DNA of 46,055 nucleotides from Clostridiales bacterium. Its GTDB lineage: Bacteria > Bacillota > Clostridia > Peptostreptococcales > Anaerovoracaceae. Where the stretch lies: NCBI GenBank assembly GCA_012523915.1, contig JAAYSU010000048.1, positions 1 through 46,055 of the forward strand. Reading direction: 5' to 3'. The notes below the pieces were generated by a model. That model was not told where the DNA came from, did no database searches, and saw only the letters and a list, made by a program, of their open reading frames with translations. A program made the translations under genes and the position numbers. Positions 23,979 to 33,347 of this stretch are shown one piece after another; positions within the stretch are counted from its first letter, which is position 1, and each line of letters starts with the position of its first letter.

Positions 23979-24209
23979 TTATTGTAATATTTCAACAGCG
24001 ATCTTTTTCTTGGATCTTGTAGCCGCCGCTTTTACTACAGTGCGAATAGCTTTTGCAATACGGCCTTTTTTGCCGATCACTTTGCCCATATCTTCGGGTG
24101 CTACGCGCAACTCAATTACTGTTGCAGATCTTCCTTCTACTTCTTTAACTACAACTTCTTCTGGATGATCGACCAGTGATTTCGCAATCGATTCAACCAA
24201 TTCTACCAT
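23979..24209 (-). CDS. khpA: KH-domain RNA-binding protein KhpA
   Basis: A 76-residue single KH domain with the GxxG loop in VIGKKGRIAKAIR. KhpA proteins bind RNA, often with KhpB/Jag, and influence wall growth and mRNA stability. I choose ATG 24209, giving MVELVESIAKSLV; a GTG at 24221 would add four residues. The ribosome site is only moderate (AGTGGTGA). It follows rpsP by 17 bases in the usual order. Confidence 0.94.
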   Translation of the reverse strand: MVELVESIAKSLVDHPEEVVVKEVEGRSATVIELRVAPEDMGKVIGKKGRIAKAIRTVVKAAATRSKKKIAVEILQ

Positions 24210-24226
24210 AAGTTTCACCACTTTCT

Positions 24227-24520
24227 TTACTCAGTGACTTCTGCATCTGTTTCATTTGTCTCTGGCTTATCCGATGTTTTACTGATACCTATTTTATCAA
24301 ATAGGCTTTTTACTGTATCGGTTGGTTTTGCACCATCATTTAGCCATTTCATTGCTCTTTCCTCATCGATTTTTATCTCAACGGGATCCTTTAAAGGATT
24401 ATAGTAGCCGAGCTCATCAATAAATCTTCCATCCCTTGGAGCTCTGGAATCTGCTACAATTACGCGATAGAAGGGTTTTTTCTTAGCCCCTATCCTCTTC
24501 AATCTGATTTTAACTGCCAT
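24227..24520 (-). CDS. rpsP: Small-subunit ribosomal protein S16
   Basis: A 97-residue protein with the S16 core ([39 protein letters not shown]). A short Glu/Thr-rich tail (last 15 or so residues) extends beyond the usual end, as seen in several Firmicutes. TAGGAGG lies before ATG 24520. It follows ffh by 45 bases. Confidence 0.97.
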   Translation of the reverse strand: MAVKIRLKRIGAKKKPFYRVIVADSRAPRDGRFIDELGYYNPLKDPVEIKIDEERAMKWLNDGAKPTDTVKSLFDKIGISKTSDKPETNETDAEVTE

Positions 24521-24565
24521 ATTTTTTCCTCCTAATATTAATAAAATTATACTATATGTTAATGG

Positions 24566-25903
24566 TTAGAAACCTCTAAACATCTTATTCCTTCTATGCT
24601 TAGGAGCAGTTGTAAACTGCTTCATCATCTTTTTTGTCTCTTCATATTTTCGGATTAATTGATTTATTTTAGAAACGGGCAAACCACAACCTCTAGAAAT
24701 CCTCTTTCTTCTGCTTGCATTTAGTATCGATGGATTTCTGCGTTCTTCCTTAGTCATAGATTGTATTATTGCTTCCATATGAATGAATTCTTTTTCGCTC
24801 TTATCAAGATCAATGTCCTGCATCCCTTTTCCACTCATACCCGGCATCATACCCAGAAGTTTACCAATTCCGCCCATATTCTTAATCTGAGCGAATTGAT
24901 CTAAGTAATCCTCAAGAGTGAATTCATTTTTCCGCATCTTCTTTTCAAGAGCAGCTGCCTTCTCATCATCGTAAGCTTCTTGAGCCTTTTCGATCAGAGA
25001 TAACATATCTCCCATTCCGAGGATACGAGAAGCCATTCTGTCAGGGTAAAATGGCTCGAGGGCATCAAACTTCTCACCAACCCCCACGAATTTTATGGGT
25101 TTACCTGTGACAGCTTTGGCAGAAAGCGCAGCTCCTCCCCTTGTATCACCATCGAGCTTTGTCATGATAAGGCCGTCAATTCCTAATTTTTCATTAAAGC
25201 CTTCAGCCACATTTACAGCATCTTGACCTGTCATTGCATCAACAACAAGCAATATTTCATGTGGCTTTGTTATATTTTTAATACTGACAAGCTCATCCAT
25301 CAATTCATCATCTATATGCATTCGTCCAGAGGTATCGACGATAAGTACATCATATCCCTTATACTGTGCTTCTTCACATGCTTTTTCGGCTATTAGCTCG
25401 GGTTTTTTGCAATCGCGCATTGTAAATACAGGAACATCTACTGATTTACCTACTATCTCTAACTGATCAATTGCCGCTGGCCTATAAACGTCACATGCAG
25501 CAAGCATTGGCTTTTTTCCACTATTTTTGAGATAATATGCAAGCTTCCCAGAAGTGGTAGTTTTACCCGAACCCTGTAAACCTACCATTAGGATGACAGT
25601 AAAGCCTTTAGGTGAATAGGTAAGTTTGCTGCTAGTGCCGCCCATTAATTCTACAAGCTGATCATTTACAATCTTTATAACCTGTTGAGCTGGCGTTAGG
25701 CTAGCCATCACCTCTTCGCCTAAGGACTCTTCCTTTACCTTGGCAACAAAATCCTTAACAACCTTAAAGTTGACATCAGCTTCCAATAGCGCAAGCCTAA
25801 CCTCACGCATAGCTTCATTTATATCAGCTTCTGTGAGTACTCCTTTTCCTTTTAACTTTTTAAAAACTCCTTGTAGTTTTTCTGAAAGTCCTTCAAATGC
25901 CAT
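24566..25903 (-). CDS. ffh: Signal recognition particle GTPase (Ffh)
   Basis: Binds signal sequences with SRP RNA and docks ribosomes to FtsY. The N domain comes first, then the G domain with its P-loop GLQGSGKTTTSGKLA (about residues 107-121), DTSGRM and TKLDGDTRGGAALS. A methionine-rich M domain follows, with the RNA-binding SKINQLIRKYE region near the C-terminus. The 445-residue length is normal. It follows ylxM by 20 bases. Confidence 0.98.
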   Translation of the reverse strand: MAFEGLSEKLQGVFKKLKGKGVLTEADINEAMREVRLALLEADVNFKVVKDFVAKVKEESLGEEVMASLTPAQQVIKIVNDQLVELMGGTSSKLTYSPKGFTVILMVGLQGSGKTTTSGKLAYYLKNSGKKPMLAACDVYRPAAIDQLEIVGKSVDVPVFTMRDCKKPELIAEKACEEAQYKGYDVLIVDTSGRMHIDDELMDELVSIKNITKPHEILLVVDAMTGQDAVNVAEGFNEKLGIDGLIMTKLDGDTRGGAALSAKAVTGKPIKFVGVGEKFDALEPFYPDRMASRILGMGDMLSLIEKAQEAYDDEKAAALEKKMRKNEFTLEDYLDQFAQIKNMGGIGKLLGMMPGMSGKGMQDIDLDKSEKEFIHMEAIIQSMTKEERRNPSILNASRRKRISRGCGLPVSKINQLIRKYEETKKMMKQFTTAPKHRRNKMFRGF

Positions 25904-25923
25904 AATATTATCCTTTACTATTA

Positions 25924-26280
25924 CTACTGATTAAGCTTTTTTATCTCATCCTTCATCATATGAAGTTGAGTTATCAGTTCTTCATTTTGATCAAATTTTA
26001 ATATTAATTTATCTATTTCTTTGCTTAAATGGGTTAATACATGTTCTGTTTTTTTAAATTTGTCTTTCAATCCGAGCTTATCTTCATAGGATTGAAGTTT
26101 CTTCTCTGATCTCTTAACAGCTTCATGTACACCCTGTCGTGTAATTCCATAATGTTGAGCGATTTCTGCCAAGCTGTAATTATCTTCATAGTATAGACTA
26201 AAAATTTCTCGCTGTTTTTGCGGTAACAAGGCACCATAGAAATCATATAGGATACTATTTTCTTTTAATTTTTCAAGCAT
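25924..26280 (-). CDS. ylxM: YlxM/p13-like helix-turn-helix protein of the ffh operon
   Basis: A 118-residue protein resembling sigma-70 region 4: LLPQKQREIFSLYYEDNYSL followed by AEIAQHYGITRQGVHEAVKR, then a charged coiled-coil tail. YlxM genes nearly always precede ffh in Firmicutes and are thought to modulate the SRP system rather than act as classic regulators. It is the first gene of the operon; GGAG is about 11 bases before ATG 26280. Confidence 0.92.
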   Translation of the reverse strand: MLEKLKENSILYDFYGALLPQKQREIFSLYYEDNYSLAEIAQHYGITRQGVHEAVKRSEKKLQSYEDKLGLKDKFKKTEHVLTHLSKEIDKLILKFDQNEELITQLHMMKDEIKKLNQ

Positions 26281-26315
26281 TTTATCTATTGCTCCTTTTT
26301 AAACTTGGCCTAAAT

Positions 26316-26345
26316 AATATAACATGACTTATGTATAACTGTCAA
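26316..26345 (-). promoter_or_regulatory. Promoter of the ylxM-ffh-rpsP-khpA-rimM-trmD operon
   Basis: A consensus TTGACA (26340-26345) and TATATT (26316-26321, five of six matches) on the minus strand are 18 bases apart, in the gap after the acetyltransferase gene. Start of transcription would be about 30 bases before ylxM. Confidence 0.7.
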
Positions 26346-26360
26346 GCATTTTACTTTACA

Positions 26361-26915
26361 TCATATTCCCCAGTTTTTTCTAATCTCATAAAATTCATCT
26401 CTTGTCATCGAATAGCATGCTACATCGCGTATTTCACCATTATATGCCTTATATGCTTTTCTTAGAGTTCCTTCGTAAACAAATCCACATTTTGCAATGA
26501 CCCTTCCAGATCTGCTATTTGAAGGATTCCGGTATATTGATATCATGTCTAATCCCATTTTATCAAAACCAAAGCATATGACTGCTCTAGCCGCCTCAGT
26601 CATTAAACCTCTGCCCCAGTAATCTTCTGACAGTGCGTAACCTAGCTCCATACAATTTATTTTATCTCTCTTTGAGTCCCGTTCAAAAGCAATCGAGCCA
26701 ATTACCTTACCACCGTAATTATCAACCATAGCCCAACATTTATACCTGCCTAAAAATAAAGTTTCAATTATCTCAGCCGATTCCTCTATGCTTTCATGAG
26801 GTTTCCATCCACCATGGGGTCCGACGTTAGGGTTTTTAGCATATTCATATAGATCCTTTGCGTCAGACATAGACCAGGATCTTAATGTAAGTCTTTTGGT
26901 TTGGATAGTTTTCAT
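26361..26915 (-). CDS. GNAT-family N-acetyltransferase (RimJ/RimL-like)
   Basis: A 184-residue acetyltransferase of the RimJ/RimL group: N-terminal TKRLTLRSWSMSDAKDLYEY, then the acetyl-CoA region ELGYALSEDYWGRGLMTEAA, and NPSNSRSGRVIAKCGFVYEG near the C-terminus. These enzymes modify ribosomal-protein N-termini or small molecules; the substrate cannot be read from sequence. I start at ATG 26915 with AGGGGG upstream; a TTG two codons earlier is possible. It stands alone, divergent from trkA. Confidence 0.88.
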   Translation of the reverse strand: MKTIQTKRLTLRSWSMSDAKDLYEYAKNPNVGPHGGWKPHESIEESAEIIETLFLGRYKCWAMVDNYGGKVIGSIAFERDSKRDKINCMELGYALSEDYWGRGLMTEAARAVICFGFDKMGLDMISIYRNPSNSRSGRVIAKCGFVYEGTLRKAYKAYNGEIRDVACYSMTRDEFYEIRKNWGI

Positions 26916-27008
26916 TCCCAAATTCCCCCTAAACCTTATTGATCATACATTAACAGAATTTTACTTTAATGTCTATTGGATTTAAATTGATTATATATCA
27001 TAAAAGTA

Positions 27009-27036
27009 TTGATTTAACTGGTAGAAGAATTATAAT
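27009..27036 (+). promoter_or_regulatory. Promoter for the trkA-trkH operon
   Basis: TTGATT (27009-27014) and a perfect TATAAT (27031-27036) are 16 bases apart. Transcription would start around 27043. This makes the upstream in-frame ATG at 26969 untranslated and supports the TrkA start at 27071. Confidence 0.55.
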
Positions 27037-27070
27037 ATTAGATCATAGATCGATAGAGGAGTTTAATGTA

Positions 27071-28435
27071 ATGAAAGTTGCGATTGTAGGTGCAGGCAAA
27101 CTAGGTCTTACTATTACAGAAGCATTGCTTGGTAGTGGTTATGAGGTGACATTAATTGATAAAAATCAAAGCCTAATGCAAATAATTAGTAATCAATTGG
27201 ATTTATTAACTGTAACAGGCAATGCTAAAAATATAAATCTATTAAAAGAAATCAAAATTAGTAGCTATGATTACCTGGTAGCCGTCACCGATAACGATGA
27301 AAAAAATATAGTTATTAGCTCAATAGCTAAAAAATTGGGATGCACTAGTGTTATCGCACGTATTCGCAGTCCAGAATATGTGAATCAGTTAGATTTCATA
27401 AAAGAGAATATGAATATAGATTATATCGTTAATCCGGACCTTTCTATCGCTAACGAGATTTACAAATATCTTGTAGAAAAATATACCCTAACAGACGGAT
27501 ATTTTACTACAGGAAAAATATCTATTATAGAGTTCACTGCTGATAAACTACCAGCTATAATTGACCAAAAAATATCCAGTATAGGAAAAATATTAGAAAA
27601 TATGCTAGTTGTGGCTATTTCAAGAAATGGAAAAATCATCATTCCAAAAGGAGATACTGTCATCCAAGATGAAGATATATTATACGTGCTAGGGAATGAT
27701 GATCCTATAAAGAAATTGAACGAAGAAGTGCATGAGGAAAAGTTATACAAAGATCTGGAAAAGGTTATGATAGCAGGAGGCGGTAAAATCGGATTCTATC
27801 TAGCTAAGAAACTAGCCGATTTCAATGTCAGTGTAAAAATAATAGAAATTGATAAAGAACGTTGTCAATATCTATCCGAAAACCTAAACAAAGTATTAGT
27901 GCTACACGGTGATGCTACAGATCCAATGCTATTAGATGATGAAAATATTGATGATATGGACGCTTTCGTTACTGTCACGGGTTTCGATGAAGAAAACCTT
28001 CTATTGGCCCTTATTGCGAGTCAAAAAAATGTTGAAGACGTAGTTGCAAAAGTAAGTAGGAAGAGCTATGCTGATCTAATCGAAAAACTTGGTGTTAATA
28101 TGGCACTAAACCCCCTTGAAATAACAGCTACAAACATTTTGCGATTTATTCAAGGATCTGAGCGGATAATATTCTCTAAAATGATACAGGGGCAAGCTGA
28201 ATTCATTGAAATTCTAGCAAATAAGAGCATGAATATCCTTAATATCCCGCTAGCAGAACTCAACATACCTGAAGGCGCAATAATAGCTGCAATCCACCGT
28301 GGAGACCAAGCAATAATTCCTAGAGGTAGTACAAAAATAAAAAAAGGAGATAAAGTAATAATTCTATGTCTCCTTTCACAAATCCCAAAACTCGAGAAAT
28401 TGTTCCAGGCAAAGAAATGGGGTTTGTCTATTTAA
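27071..28435 (+). CDS. trkA: Trk-type K+ uptake regulatory subunit TrkA
   Basis: Cytosolic gating ring of a Trk/Ktr potassium transporter. The 454 residues contain two tandem NAD-binding RCK-N domains (GAGKLG at residues 6-11; AGGGKIGFYLAKKL about 233-246) and two RCK-C domains (around 145-220 and 370-450). This is the duplicated TrkA arrangement, in contrast to the single-RCK KtrA. The start was moved to ATG 27071, after GAGGAG, because it gives the family N-terminus MKVAIVGAGKLG and lies downstream of the promoter. Two TrkH genes follow directly. Confidence 0.95.
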   Translation: MKVAIVGAGKLGLTITEALLGSGYEVTLIDKNQSLMQIISNQLDLLTVTGNAKNINLLKEIKISSYDYLVAVTDNDEKNIVISSIAKKLGCTSVIARIRSPEYVNQLDFIKENMNIDYIVNPDLSIANEIYKYLVEKYTLTDGYFTTGKISIIEFTADKLPAIIDQKISSIGKILENMLVVAISRNGKIIIPKGDTVIQDEDILYVLGNDDPIKKLNEEVHEEKLYKDLEKVMIAGGGKIGFYLAKKLADFNVSVKIIEIDKERCQYLSENLNKVLVLHGDATDPMLLDDENIDDMDAFVTVTGFDEENLLLALIASQKNVEDVVAKVSRKSYADLIEKLGVNMALNPLEITATNILRFIQGSERIIFSKMIQGQAEFIEILANKSMNILNIPLAELNIPEGAIIAAIHRGDQAIIPRGSTKIKKGDKVIILCLLSQIPKLEKLFQAKKWGLSI

Positions 28436-28455
28436 TATTCATGAGGGAATGCTGA

Positions 28456-29913
28456 ATGTTACTAAACTATAGGTTAATACTAAAAATCATAGCTGCTGTA
28501 TTGGTTATATTGGGCCTATCTATGATTCCGCCTATTATACTAAGCTTTTACTATAGCGAATCATCAATTGTTTTCATTATACCTGCTATAATTCTAATAG
28601 CTTCAGGCTTGATAATTTTATATATAAATAAGCCAAAATCCTTAGATTTAAAAATACGTGACGGCTTATTAATAGTCGCCCTTTGTTGGATCATTGCCTC
28701 TTTATTCGGTTCTTTACCTTTTATAATTTCCGGAGTAATCCCAGGCTTTGCAGATGCAATATTTGAAAGCACATCTGGCTTCACCACAACAGGAGGATCG
28801 GTATTATCTGATGTAGAAAGCCCACCAAATGGAATTATATTTTGGAGGTCATTCACTCATTGGCTTGGCGGTATGGGAATACTATTACTTACAATCGCTT
28901 TATTACCTTCTTTGGGTATTAGTGGCCAAAGACTTATAGATGCTGAGGCCTCGGGTCCAAATATAGACAAATTTACCTCCAAAATGTCTGATTCAGCTAA
29001 GCTTATCTATATTATGTATATTGGTATGACAATTGTTGAAACAGTTCTTCTCATGCTAGGAGGCTTGGATTTTTTTGATTCCATCATTCATGCATTCGGT
29101 ACGGTTTCAACAGGTGGATTTTCGAGCTATAATAATAGCATTGCTCACTTTGATAGCATTTACGTAGAATTGGTAATATGTATTTTTATGATAATGGCAG
29201 GCACTAACTTTAATTTATACTTTGTTGCCATACGCTCAAAATTTAAGAACATTTTTCGCGATGGCGAATACCGTGCCTACTTAATGATAATCTTTGGCTC
29301 AACAATAGTTCTGACAATTCAGCTTCTTTATTTTGGACCGAAGAATTCTTTTTTAGAAAGCCTGAGGCATTCTTTTTTTCAAGCTGTTTCAATTCTTAGC
29401 ACTACTGGTTACACTACTTCGGACTTTAATATCTGGCCGACTGCATGTAAGTCTATAATTTTTATGTTAATGTTTATCGGTGGCTCTTCCTCGTCTGCAA
29501 GTGGAGCAGTTAAGACTGTTCGAGTTTTAGTTTTGCTAAAATTGATAAGGCGAGGTATATACAAAAGACTACATCCAACAGCAGTGGTGCCTATAAAGTT
29601 AAATAATAAGAATGTTTCATCCAATAGCGTATCAAACATAACAAGCTTCTTGTTTTTATATATTTCACTTTTACTAGTAAGTACATTGATAGTCTCTTTA
29701 GACCAAGTAGACATAATGACTGCAGCAACTGCAGCGGCAGCTTGCCTAGGGAATATAGGGCCTGGATTTGAAATGGTGGGACCCATGTCAGACTATAGCT
29801 TTTTTTCAGGACCAATAAAACTATATTTATCATTTTTAATGATTGCAGGACGTTTAGAAATATTCACTGTGTTATTACTATTTACAGCTAAGTTCTGGGA
29901 TCCTGATCGATAA
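28456..29913 (+). CDS. trkH: TrkH-type K+ channel/transporter subunit, first copy
   Basis: A 485-residue integral membrane protein with the four-fold M1-P-M2 layout. The filter loops are close to family form: P1 FTTTGGSV (109-116), P2 STGGFSS (218-224), P3 STTGYTT (315-321), P4 GNIGPG (432-437), keeping the glycine of each loop. The intramembrane gating loop GGSSSSASGAVK is at 342-353. GAGGG precedes ATG 28456. It follows trkA by 20 bases and likely forms K+ uptake with it. Confidence 0.95.
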   Translation: MLLNYRLILKIIAAVLVILGLSMIPPIILSFYYSESSIVFIIPAIILIASGLIILYINKPKSLDLKIRDGLLIVALCWIIASLFGSLPFIISGVIPGFADAIFESTSGFTTTGGSVLSDVESPPNGIIFWRSFTHWLGGMGILLLTIALLPSLGISGQRLIDAEASGPNIDKFTSKMSDSAKLIYIMYIGMTIVETVLLMLGGLDFFDSIIHAFGTVSTGGFSSYNNSIAHFDSIYVELVICIFMIMAGTNFNLYFVAIRSKFKNIFRDGEYRAYLMIIFGSTIVLTIQLLYFGPKNSFLESLRHSFFQAVSILSTTGYTTSDFNIWPTACKSIIFMLMFIGGSSSSASGAVKTVRVLVLLKLIRRGIYKRLHPTAVVPIKLNNKNVSSNSVSNITSFLFLYISLLLVSTLIVSLDQVDIMTAATAAAACLGNIGPGFEMVGPMSDYSFFSGPIKLYLSFLMIAGRLEIFTVLLLFTAKFWDPDR

Positions 29914-29937
29914 GGAAATTCGCTTGAGAGGTAATCT

Positions 29938-31398
29938 ATGGGACTTAATTTAAAGGCCATCATCAAAATAATGGGTGCAATACTAACTATATTAGGGATA
30001 TCAATGATACCGTCTGTTATAGTGTCGCTAATATATGATGAATATGATGTGGCAATAGCTTTTATAAAGTTGTTAATACCCATTGTGATAATAGGTATAT
30101 TGATCATTAGAAAAATTGATGTTAAAAGAAATAAACTTAAAATTAGGGAAGGTTTTTTAGTAGTAGCTCTTACATGGTTAACAGCATCTATTTTAGGAGC
30201 CTTTCCTTTTATATTGACAGGTTCAATAGATAATTTTATTAATGCTTTCTTTGAGTCCACATCAGGCTTTACTACTACAGGAGCTACTATTCTTAACAAC
30301 GTAGAAATACTTCCTAAGGGTTTGCTATTTTGGCGTTCATTTTCACAGTGGCTGGGAGCTATGGGAATACTTATCTTTGCGATTTCATTATTACCTGCTT
30401 TAGGTATAAGTGGACAAAGAATGGCTAAAGCAGAAACCCCTGGACCTACACTGAATAAACTTGTTCCTAGAATGTCAGATTCAGCTAAAATATTATATTT
30501 TATATATATAATATTTACGATAGTAGCATTTTTGCTTTTTGTTGCTAAAGTTAATACCTTTGACGCAATTATACTAGCCTTCAGCAGTGTAGCATCAGGT
30601 GGATTAACTAATTATAATAATGGAATTGCGCATTTTAATAGTTTATATATCGAGTCTATATTATTTATCTTTACTTTATTAGTATGTGTAAATTTCACAC
30701 TATACTACAATATAATCCGCGGCAACCTGCGTGATTTTTTTTCCGATCGTGAATTGAGAGCTTTTATAGGAATATTAATAACAGCTATTATATTAATTGC
30801 TACAAACTTATGGATTACTAATACATATGACTCTTTGGGCGAATCAATCCGCTATTCAGTATTCCAATCCTCTTCCTTCATAACAACTACTGGCCATTTC
30901 GCTACTGATTTTAATCAATGGCCTTCCTTTAGCAAAATGATTCTTTTTCTTTTGATGTTAATAGGCGCATGCTCCTCATCTACTGGTGGAGGAATTAAGG
31001 TTATTAGAGTATTAATTCTTTTCAAGTTGATACAAAGGGGTTTCTATAAAAGGCTGCACCCTAGAGCTGTAGTACCAATAAAGATTCAAGATAAAGCTGT
31101 TCCAACAGAAAGCGTTACAGGCATAACCTCCTATTTATACCTATACATCTTTATATTCACTTTAAGTACCCTTGTTCTCTCATTTGAGAATATTGACCTT
31201 TTAACTATTTTTTCAACGGTAGCCGCTATCATAAATAATGTAGGAACAGGGCTAGATATTATAGGACCGATGGGATCCTTTGACGGATTTTCAGCATTTA
31301 GCAAACTCTATCTAAGCATCCTAATGCTTGTGGGAAGGCTTGAACTATTTACCATAGTTATATTATTTACCCCATCCTTTTGGAATCCCGACAGGTAA
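29938..31398 (+). CDS. TrkH-type subunit, second copy with divergent filter loops
   Basis: A 486-residue paralogue of the preceding gene, similar from end to end (both finish with FW-(D/N)-PDR). The filter loops differ: P1 FTTTGATI (Gly to Ala and Ser to Thr after the invariant Gly115), P2 ASGGLTN (Ser-Thr to Ala-Ser), P3 TTTGHFA (Tyr to His320), P4 NNVGTG (Pro to Thr). Each loop keeps its first glycine. The gating loop reads GACSSSTGGGIK. It may differ in K+/Na+ selectivity or affinity; it presumably shares the one TrkA. GAGAGG lies before the ATG. Its stop is two bases from the convergent rnr stop. Confidence 0.9.
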   Translation: MGLNLKAIIKIMGAILTILGISMIPSVIVSLIYDEYDVAIAFIKLLIPIVIIGILIIRKIDVKRNKLKIREGFLVVALTWLTASILGAFPFILTGSIDNFINAFFESTSGFTTTGATILNNVEILPKGLLFWRSFSQWLGAMGILIFAISLLPALGISGQRMAKAETPGPTLNKLVPRMSDSAKILYFIYIIFTIVAFLLFVAKVNTFDAIILAFSSVASGGLTNYNNGIAHFNSLYIESILFIFTLLVCVNFTLYYNIIRGNLRDFFSDRELRAFIGILITAIILIATNLWITNTYDSLGESIRYSVFQSSSFITTTGHFATDFNQWPSFSKMILFLLMLIGACSSSTGGGIKVIRVLILFKLIQRGFYKRLHPRAVVPIKIQDKAVPTESVTGITSYLYLYIFIFTLSTLVLSFENIDLLTIFSTVAAIINNVGTGLDIIGPMGSFDGFSAFSKLYLSILMLVGRLELFTIVILFTPSFWNPDR

Positions 31399-31400
31399 TC

Positions 31401-33347
31401 TTATGCCATTACAAATTCTATCTCCCTACATTGAATATCCACAGATTGAACTCTTATACGTACAGAATCACCGATTCTATATGTTTTATGGGTCATCTCA
31501 CCTATAAGCCGGTATTTAGCCTCTTCATAGATATAATAATCATCGTGAAGGCTATCTACCCTAACAAGGCCTTCGATTGTGTTTTCAATTACTACAAAGA
31601 AGCCAAAGTTTTGAACCCCACTAATAATACCGTCAAATTCTTCTCCTATATGATAGCTAATATACTCTGCCTTCTTTAACTTTTCAACCTCGCGTTCCAA
31701 TTCTTCAGCAATTCTTTCTGTCTTAGACGCTATATCTGAGGCCTCTTCTGTTAATTTATCTAAGCTCTTTATTCTATTCCCATGTAACTTGCCTTTAAGT
31801 GTCTCCTTGATTATTCGGTGGATAATTAAATCAGGATAACGTCTTATGGGCGCTGTGAAATGACAATAATAATCAACACCAAGCCCAAAATGACCTAAGC
31901 ATTGGGTTCCATAAAAAGCTTTTCTCATAGAGCGAAGCACTACAGTATTTACTACATGTTCAGAATTAGTATCTTCAACTTTTGTTAGAATATCATTTAA
32001 CGCCTTTGGGTGTATGCTTTCTGAATTACCCTTTAATGTTAGACCCAAGCTCGATAAAAAAAGTTTCAATTCTTCTATCTTCTCAAAAGATGGTTTCTCA
32101 TGGATTCTAAAGACAAATGGCAAGTCCATATGATAAAAGTGTTCAGCTATAGTTTCATTTGCCACGAGCATGAATTCTTCTATCATGCGGTTAGCAACCC
32201 GTCTTTCTGCAATATTGACAGATACAGGAATACCTTCTTCATCCAAAGTAATGTAGGCCTCATCGAAGTCAAAATCCAGACTACCCCTATCCTTTCGCTT
32301 GTTTTTCAAAATAGAGGCCAGTTCCTGCATCATAAGCAAATTAGGGTATATATCTTTAAATCTTTCTTTTAGTTCATTATCTTTGTTTTCTAATAAGTCA
32401 GAAACATCTTTATATACCAATCTTTCCTTACTTCTTATTACGCTTTCATAGATTTCATGAGATATTACTCTACCCTGGCTATCTATTTCCATATCTATAG
32501 AAAGTGTAAGTCGATCGAGGCCTGGATTCAAACTACAAATCCCGTTAGAAAGTGATTGAGGAAGCATAGGAACTACGATATCAATAAGATAAATGCTTGT
32601 CCCTCGCTTTAATGCTTCTTTATCGATATATCCTTTTTCTTTAACATAATGGCTTACATCTGCAATATGAACGCCAAGTAAATAATTCCCATTATCTAGT
32701 TTTTCCAAGGATATAGCATCATCTAAATCCTTTGCATCTTCGCCGTCTATTGTAACTATAGTTTTTTCGCGAAGATCCCTTCGATTAATAATATCGCTAT
32801 CTGAAACTGTTTGTGGTATAGACTGGGCTTCCCTTAATACTTTGTGAGGAAAATTTTCTATTATGTTAAAGGAACGGATTAATGCTTTTATATCTCCTCC
32901 AGCTTCTCCTTTTCTACTAATTATTTCAGTAATCTTACCCTGCGCAAAATGATCTTTATTAGGCCATTTGGTTATTTGGGCAACAACCTTGTCTCCGTCT
33001 TTTGCACCATTAAAATCCTTTTTTTGTATATATAGTTCTTCATTAACGGTGCTATTTTCCGGTGTTACATATCCATATCCTCTTGAATGGTTAAATGTGC
33101 CTACAATCTCAGTTGTAGCTCTCTTTAATACTCTTTCAACCTGTCCTTCCATGTTCTTGTTAACAGCTTTTATCGGATCAACATAAACAGTTACTATGTC
33201 ATTATTCATGGCCGATTTCATCTCATCCCTGGGGATATATATATCTTTACCACCAGTTAGTTCATGTTCTTCAGGAATTACAAAACCGTAACCTCTCCTA
33301 TGTTTTTTCAAAGTTCCTGTTATTTTTAAGCCTTTGCGTTTCTTCAT
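31401..33347 (-). CDS. rnr: Ribonuclease R (short form)
   Basis: 3'-5' exoribonuclease for structured RNA, rRNA and trans-translation targets. In the 648 residues, two cold-shock domains (about 10-60 and 80-140) precede the RNB catalytic domain with its acidic site (TIDGEDAKDLDDAISLE, ADVSHYV, GICSLNP). A C-terminal S1 domain starts near GEEFDGIISGVQNFGFFV. Compared with Bacillus RNase R (about 780 residues) it lacks the N-terminal helix-turn-helix and the Lys-rich tail. An in-frame TAA directly upstream of the first ATG (33362) shows this is not a missed start. I prefer ATG 33347 with GGGG upstream. The usual neighbours secG and smpB are not adjacent. Confidence 0.95.
   Translation of the reverse strand: MKKRKGLKITGTLKKHRRGYGFVIPEEHELTGGKDIYIPRDEMKSAMNNDIVTVYVDPIKAVNKNMEGQVERVLKRATTEIVGTFNHSRGYGYVTPENSTVNEELYIQKKDFNGAKDGDKVVAQITKWPNKDHFAQGKITEIISRKGEAGGDIKALIRSFNIIENFPHKVLREAQSIPQTVSDSDIINRRDLREKTIVTIDGEDAKDLDDAISLEKLDNGNYLLGVHIADVSHYVKEKGYIDKEALKRGTSIYLIDIVVPMLPQSLSNGICSLNPGLDRLTLSIDMEIDSQGRVISHEIYESVIRSKERLVYKDVSDLLENKDNELKERFKDIYPNLLMMQELASILKNKRKDRGSLDFDFDEAYITLDEEGIPVSVNIAERRVANRMIEEFMLVANETIAEHFYHMDLPFVFRIHEKPSFEKIEELKLFLSSLGLTLKGNSESIHPKALNDILTKVEDTNSEHVVNTVVLRSMRKAFYGTQCLGHFGLGVDYYCHFTAPIRRYPDLIIHRIIKETLKGKLHGNRIKSLDKLTEEASDIASKTERIAEELEREVEKLKKAEYISYHIGEEFDGIISGVQNFGFFVVIENTIEGLVRVDSLHDDYYIYEEAKYRLIGEMTHKTYRIGDSVRIRVQSVDIQCREIEFVMA

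Noticed and set aside
26969-27070. N-terminal extension of TrkA from an upstream ATG
   Set aside because: A promoter with perfect TATAAT lies inside this stretch, and the family N-terminus begins at 27071 after a GAGGAG site.
26922-27070. c-di-AMP riboswitch upstream of the K+-uptake operon
   Set aside because: The predicted leader is only about 28 bases, far too short for a ydaO-type riboswitch, and no such fold was visible.
29793-30299. 168-codon open frame on the minus strand across the trkH junction
   Set aside because: Spans two real genes in antisense and has no ribosome site or motif.
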